A stretch of 64,000 nt of DNA from Vesta saturnalis (lineage: Eukaryota; Arthropoda; Insecta; Coleoptera; Lampyridae), in contig JARFJB010001278.1 in NCBI GenBank assembly GCA_036346205.1, positions 483,001 to 547,000 of the forward strand, read 5' to 3'. Position numbers and translations under genes: made by a program. The notes under the pieces were generated by a model. It saw only the letters and a program-made list of their open reading frames with translations. It searched no databases and was not told where the DNA came from. Shown here in pieces: positions 58,741 through 64,000 of this stretch. The first letter of the stretch is position 1. Every line of letters begins with the position of its first letter.

Positions 58741-60705
58741 CAATGCGAACCTTGGAAAGAAAATTAAAACTTGTTTATGTATTTGATCGGTTGATTGATT
58801 AATTGATTTGGTACACTACTTTTAATTATGGTTCATAATTAAAAACAACATGGCAGAGGACTTTGATTATGACTCATAATTAAAACAAAAGGACTGTGAT
58901 AGGAATTTGATTATGACTCATAATTAAAATGTGATCCGTAACAGCGGCGAAGACCCGTGAGCAAGTTCCTGCGTTCTATACCTGTCTTGCAAGTTAGTGA
59001 TAGCATCCTTTATTAGAATATAATTCAAATTTCCCGCTAAAACAAAATGCCCGAGGGCTTTGGTTGTGACTCCCAATTAAAATAATTGGACTTAGATCTT
59101 TCTTGCGCTTTCCCCCCACACGATAAGACCCTAAAGCAAGCTCTGAAGGTCTGTATTATGTGCTAGCACGCGGGCCCCACACAATATCAAACTTCCCGCC
59201 ATGGCCGAGGGCTTTGATTATGACTCATAATTAAAATAATTGGACTTCGATAGGACTACTCTCGCAATTTAATTACGACTCATAATTAAAAGGAAAATAG
59301 CGGAGGAATTTGATTATGACTCATAATTAAAAACAAAATGGCAGCGGAATTTGATTATAACGTCATAATTAAAAACAAAATGGCTGAGGACTTAGATTAC
59401 GACTCATAATTAAAATAATTTGATTTTGACCTCCCCACTCCTACCCCCACGCGGTCACGTGATTAATCCGCCCCCAAGGTGAGGTGACAACCCCCACCCG
59501 GCCCTAATTTGGGGCGAAAATGCCGTCAAGCGTCCGAAGATTTCATTAAGGGGTTGAAAATCGCCCACGAAAACGACTGATGATGTCCTATACCTGTCTT
59601 ACGAGATAGTATGTGGGCCCCCATACCATTTCAAATATCCCGCCAAGGGAGCCTTACAAAGAGGGCGAAGACCCTGACACAAGTTCTCACACAGGGTTTA
59701 CGAGACGGTATGCCGTTCCCCATTTTAAATTTCTCGCCATGGCCTCGGACTTTGATTATGACCCATAATTAAAGTAATTGGACTTTGATCTGCTCCATTC
59801 AACTACCCCCGCAATTTCATTATGACTCATAATTAAAAACAACATGGCGGAGGAATTTGATTATGACGTCGTAATTAAAAACAAAGTGGTTGAGGGGTTT
59901 GATTATGAATCATAATTAAAATAATTGACTTTGATCTGCCACGCTCGTTCTCCACGTGGCTACCGGCACAATTTGATTATGACTCAGTAATTAAAAATAA
60001 AATGACGGGGGAATTTGATTATGACTCATAATTAAAATCAAAATAAATGATCCGTAACAGCGGAGTAAAGACTCGAGAGTAAGTTACGGCGTCCTATACC
60101 GGTCTTGTAAATTTGCGTTAGGGCCCCTTATTAGAATACAATTTAAATTTTCCGCCAAAAGCAAAATAGCTGATGGTCGAGGATTTTGATTATGTCTCAT
60201 AATTAAAATAATTGGAATTTGATTATGACGTCATATAAATAATTGGACTTTGACTATGAGTCATGATTAACAACAAAATGCCCGTGGAATTTGATTATGA
60301 CTCATAATTAAAATAATTGGGCTTTGAGCCAACCTTCTCCTTCCCCCACACAACACCCGAACCCCGGCGATTTACATCTGAATAAAGTGGTACGTAACAG
60401 AGGGGCGAAGACTCGAGAGCAAGTTTCGGCGTCCTATACTTATAATTTGATTATAACTCATAATTGAGAACAAAATGGGCGCTGATTATGACATAATTAA
60501 AAACAAAATGGCGGCGGGTTTTGATTATGACTCATAATTAAAATAATCGGACTTTGATCTCCCCAGGCTTTCCCCCACACGACTCCCCCCCTTCAGCAAT
60601 TTAATTAGGGCTCATAATTAAAAACAAAATGGTCGCGGAATTTGATTATGACGTCATTATAAAAAACAAAATAGCTGAGGAGTTTGATGATGAATCAAAA
60701 TATTT
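58370..60705 (+). repeat. array of ~26 bZIP-site-like palindromes in a ~41-bp minisatellite
   Basis: The phrase ATTATGACTCATAATTAAAA, usually preceded by TTTG, occurs exactly or with one or two changes about 26 times. ATTATGACTCATAAT is an inverted repeat around its central C and contains TGACTCA (AP-1 type). Four copies instead have TGACGTCA or a one-base variant (CRE type), near 59350, 59858, 60216 and 60641. Local runs have spacings of about 37-42 bp (59269, 59309, 59350, 59392; 59817, 59858, 59899; 60600, 60641, 60683). Linkers are ACAAAATGGCNGAGG or AATAATTGGACTTTGA. Confidence 0.9.
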
Positions 60706-60960
60706 GGACTTTGACCTCCCCCACTTCTCCCCCTACCCGGTCACATAACTACCCCTCTCCCAGAGGCACGTGACTACATCGGCCCCCTGCCCGCGCATTT
60801 GCCTGTATTTGGCTGTACTATCAAAAAGGCTCTTAATACATCCAGAAGGACCTTAATTGGGGGTAAAAATTTTATCAAGGGGTTGAAAAAGGCCCCCGAA
60901 AAGAAACCGCCAAAAAAGGGGTGGAAAATGGGCTTACCCCCACTCCATTTTGGAATAAAC
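58920..60960. repeat. R1 dispersed repeat, right block, interleaved with the palindrome array
   Basis: Units with GATCCGTAACAGCGG, AGCAAGTT, TCCTATACCTGTCTTACRAG-type text, GGGCCCC and TTAGAATA...TTTCCCGCC recur near 58929, 59110, 59580, 59650, 60050 and 60390. The end of the block (60820-60930) repeats the GGCTCTTAATACATCCAGAA and GGGGTTGAAAAAGGCCCCCG text seen at 3240-3320. This is therefore the same family as at 2660-3560. Confidence 0.75.
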
Positions 60961-61414
60961 TGCCATTAATTTATAAACATAAATATTTTGTGTAAGTAGA
61001 ATATCCTGTTATTATTGATAATTTAGTAAATGCTACGCATGATTTAAGAGACTCATTTACTGAGTACGTCAAAGACTTCGGCAGCGTAGATGAAACGTCA
61101 GTATTTGATTAATATAATTTGAAATAGAATAGATGCGTGTTTTGTATTGAAGAGAATGGTAAACTAAAGTTTAATAAATAAATAAATTTAGCCAGGTATA
61201 TATGTTTAATTAATTACACGCGTCTTGTACGTTTAATGTAAAAGCAGATATGAATAAGTTAAAATTATCCGTATCGCGACTGATTAATATAGCACGGCAT
61301 ACGCATAAGTAAGCTATGTGCTGCTATGTCAAATTTCTTTATTTTTTATACGATGTATAGTAACTAGGTTTTTGGCCATTTCAAAACTATACAACGATTA
61401 TTATTCTATTACTA
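60961..61414. other. AT-rich stretch, nothing recognised
   Basis: No family-matching frame or repeat was seen up to the left end of the mariner at 61415. Confidence 0.4.
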
Positions 61415-62298
61415 CGAGGCAGGTTCAATAAATACACGTTCGAGCGCTGTAGCACGAATGTTACTTTTGCTATAACCGCAGAAAGTTGCATCAGACGACC
61501 GCCGGTAATGTAGATGTCTACTGTGACAGTTGACTCGTGATATTCGTAGAATGCGCAGTTGTGTGCGTTTCAGTATGGCAGGTCGTATCTTTGAGCGTCC
61601 AAGACTGATCACTCGAGCAGTAATACAGTTTTTAAACGCTGAGGGCAACACCCCGTTCAAATTTATCGGAGAATGCAAGATGTTTATGGTGTCACCATTA
61701 TGAGCCTGAGTCGAAACGTGACAGTATGCAGTGCAGTGGAAACATCCATCGTCTCCAAGACACCAGAAATTCGAAACTCAACCTTCCGCTGGCAAGGTTA
61801 TGCTTACCTACTTTTTTGATCACCGTGGACCATTAATTCTTGAATTTAAAGACCCTCATGTTAACATCAATGCTGTCCGATACAGTGAAACTTTGACTCG
61901 TTTGCGTACAGCCATAAAGAACAAACCTCCTGGGATGGTTACGGAAGGCGTGATCCTCCTTCACGATAACGCCCGTCCACATATCGTTAACATCATCACG
62001 TCACAAATAGCGCGGATGAGGTGGGAGGTATTAAAGCACCCCCTTACAGCCCGGATCTGTCACCCTGTGATTTCCATGTCTTTAGACCATTGGGACCATT
62101 GAAGAAGACACTCAAGGGACAGTCGGACGCTGAAGTCCAGCAGGCAGTTTCGACATGGTTCTGTTAACAGCCAGAGGAATGGCTCGACACCGGTATACCG
62201 CGTCTTGTGAAGCAGTGGGATGCCTGTTTGTGTAGTAATGGCAATTTTGTTTAGTTTAAATAAACCGCTCGAACGTGCATTTATTGAACCTGCCTCAA
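61415..62298 (+). mobile_element. mariner element with ~32-bp inverted ends, internally deleted
   Basis: The left end CGAGGCAGGTTCAATAAATA (after TA) matches the right end, whose reverse complement reads TTGAGGCAGGTTCAATAAAT; similarity continues through ACGTTCGAGCG. The transposase remnant starts near 61574 with MAGRIFERPRLITRAVIQFL and a helix-turn-helix region, then jumps to the catalytic half: KVMLTYFFDHRGPLILEFKD, VILLHDNARPHIVNIITSQI (second Asp) and YSPDLSPCDFHVFRPLG (third Asp), ending with LVKQWDACLC near 62235. A deletion removes roughly the middle third, including the region of the first Asp, and there are frameshifts. Confidence 0.85.
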
Positions 62299-62309
62299 TT
62301 TTTTAGTCG

Positions 62310-63744
62310 CAGTTCCAAGCAAAAGGAGTGTATTTACTGAACAAGCCGCAGTGCCTACCAAAAACACACTGCAATCATATTTTAGGCAAAGTGCAAAATA
62401 TTTCATACCGTTGCAGAATAATTTATTTTACTGGCTAGCCTAAGTATGGTTAATATTACGCTAGAAGAATCAACAGGGAAATTAATTTTAATTGTAGCGT
62501 TGTCCAACAACAATGTTAGTGGAAGAATTTATCATATACCTCTGGATCTCAATAGTCGATTAATGTTATCGCGCATCGTTCGAAGCGCAAATGATCAAGG
62601 CTTAGTTGAGATACTTGAGAAATGTACATCGATATGTGTACAAATGGAGTTTGATCAGCATCTTGTCGCAATGGGAGATTGTAGGTACTTATTCGCAGCA
62701 AAGCACCTCATGTTATGTGGATCCATTATATCACCTGTTGGGAAGTACTTGCATCTCTATTAAATTTAGTATTAGAGAATGTCGTAGACATAGTAAACTA
62801 CATAAAAACTAGGCTACTAAAATTCAGATTCTTTAAAAAAACTATGAATGGACAAGGGTAATAAATACACGGCTCTGATCTACTCACTACTGCAGTCCAA
62901 GATGGATTTTACGCGAAATCCTCTTATCCTGTTATTTGAGTTACATAAATAAATTTACATTTTTAAGTTAGAGAAAGGTCATTTATGCTCTATAGCTTTT
63001 AACTTGTCTTTGTGCGATATATTTGACTAGCGGAATGCCTCAAATCTATTTTTGTAAGGTAATAATGTGAACATTCTGAAGTTTGAAGAAGGTTGCGGTG
63101 TTTAGGAAAAAGCTGCAGTTATGGATAAGAGAAATCAATGGGGATGGCGGTTCCCTGAATTGCAAACTACATAAACTGTAATAAGGTTGTTGTTTGACAA
63201 GACTTGTTGCCTCTTTCAAGGAATTCCTCCAAAACCTCACTGATAGATTTAGGAAAATACTTTGATGAAAATGATGACGAGGAAATTCATCTTGATCTAA
63301 GACCTTTTCCGTGCTCAAGCTCTTCCAAAACTCACATCGCAGGAAGACGAGAGTTTAGCTGAACTTTCCTACGACAAGGATCTCATTCTTTTTGCGACAG
63401 CTCATTTATGCCAAGCCGAACTTTTAGCTGTAGCTGTAATAAAAAGCAAATATCGTTCAAACATCGATGTGGAGTTTAAACAGAACGTGTTACGGTTAGT
63501 ACGCCCACCCGTCACTGTCGTTCAGTGTTTTCGTCATTTATTTCTTATTTAATTTTTTTTAGTTTGATGGTTCTTGTGATACAATTTTAATAAGTGTGAG
63601 CTTCACATTGCGAGCTTTATCTTAAGAGTTGCTTTCATTTCTGTGCCTCATTTATGCCATTGCACACAAATTTTGGTGAGGGTGTCGGGACAAATTACTA
63701 AACCTGTAAGGGTGCTCAGGATTAATAAAGTTTGGGAACCTCTG
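62310..63744 (+). pseudogene. hAT transposase (ZBED5/Charlie-like), decayed, with right terminus
   Basis: A first piece (62446-62763) has VALSNNNVSGRIYHI and ICVQMEFDQHLVAMGDCR, weakly matching the start of the hAT catalytic core. A second piece (63200-63530) reads FRKYFDENDDEEIHLDLRPF, LAELSYDKDL, then HLCQAELLAVAVIKSKYRSN and IDVEFKQNVLRLV, the C-terminal dimerisation motif. The stretch between LAELS and HLCQAE is shortened. At 63728-63744 stands AAGTTTGGGAACCTCTG, whose reverse complement begins CAGAGGTTCCCAAACTT, the form of hAT/Charlie inverted ends. The left terminus is not visible, perhaps displaced by the adjacent mariner. Confidence 0.65.
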
Positions 63745-64000
63745 AGTTAAGTTATTGATTTTCTATCATCCGCTTCAGTTCTGCTATGTTTCTTTTCCAA
63801 ACCATTCGCCGTCTGGCAGTTCTAAAGAGGATATGGTAAAGCTATTGATTTATGTAACATAATCAATTGTACTGTCAAAGAGTACAAAAATATATTTTGG
63901 ACTTTTTGGTAATACCGCATACGAAAATTTTTAGCTGTGTGGGTCTTAATATAAGCGAGGGTATATTCATTATTGTAGAACTTTACATGTAATCGGGCGA
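63745..64000. other. right edge, nothing recognised
   Basis: Unremarkable sequence after the hAT terminus. Confidence 0.4.

Overview
The window looks like a piece of an insect nuclear genome. The reasons are AT-rich DNA, two genes with very short introns (47-54 bp), a Mediator subunit 19 gene whose visible protein closely resembles those of insects (my impression is beetle-like, but this is recall and not a search), a DUF229-family gene typical of arthropods, and a dense layer of decayed insect-type transposons. Nothing suggests bacteria: there are no operons, rRNA or CRISPR.

Only two loci look like ordinary host genes. One is the 3' part of a DUF229 (sulfatase-like fold) gene on the + strand at 33.7-35.4 kb. 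The other is a complete three-exon MED19 gene on the - strand at 53.7-54.5 kb. Everything else recognisable is mobile DNA or repeats, nearly all broken by stops, frameshifts or deletions.

Layout. 0-2.55 kb: remnant of a Polinton/Maverick with a capsid-protease gene block. 2.7-3.6 kb: GC-rich dispersed repeat R1. 3.7-4.4 kb: Tigger/pogo transposase remnant. 4.5-10.7 kb: two 1.83-kb direct repeats around a DUF4817-type transposon piece; the second repeat is split by a 1.7-kb element with long inverted ends. 11.3-14.1 kb: IS630-like transposase gene cut by a well-delimited 1.4-kb Tc1 element. 15.2-18.2 kb: mariner beside a hAT (ZMYM-like) transposase. 19.1-19.9 kb: piggyBac remnant. 20.9-23.1 kb: large microsatellite/minisatellite complex. 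24.07-24.88 kb: foldback element. 25.3-31.6 kb: two units, each a Tigger N-terminal piece plus a Penelope retroelement, with a non-LTR retrotransposon tail between them. 31.9-32.5 and 45.7-46.7 kb: a repeat family attached to GT microsatellites. 36.5-41.1 kb: two IS630-like derivatives and one mariner. 48.6-51.3 kb: a LINE ending in (AT)n. 51.3-52.3 kb: diverged tandem repeat. 54.85-56.32 kb: TA-flanked element carrying a tRNA-derived SINE. 56.5-57.2 kb: DUF4817-type piece. 57.2-61.0 kb: repeat complex with about 26 bZIP-site-like palindromes. 61.4-63.7 kb: mariner followed by a ZBED5-like hAT.

The transposons do not work together; they record successive nested insertions. The most unusual structures are the palindrome array at 58.4-60.7 kb, the foldback element at 24 kb, the microsatellite-linked repeat family, and the duplicated Tigger-Penelope unit with shared lesions. 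Family assignments are by reading motifs and remembered families, without a database search.
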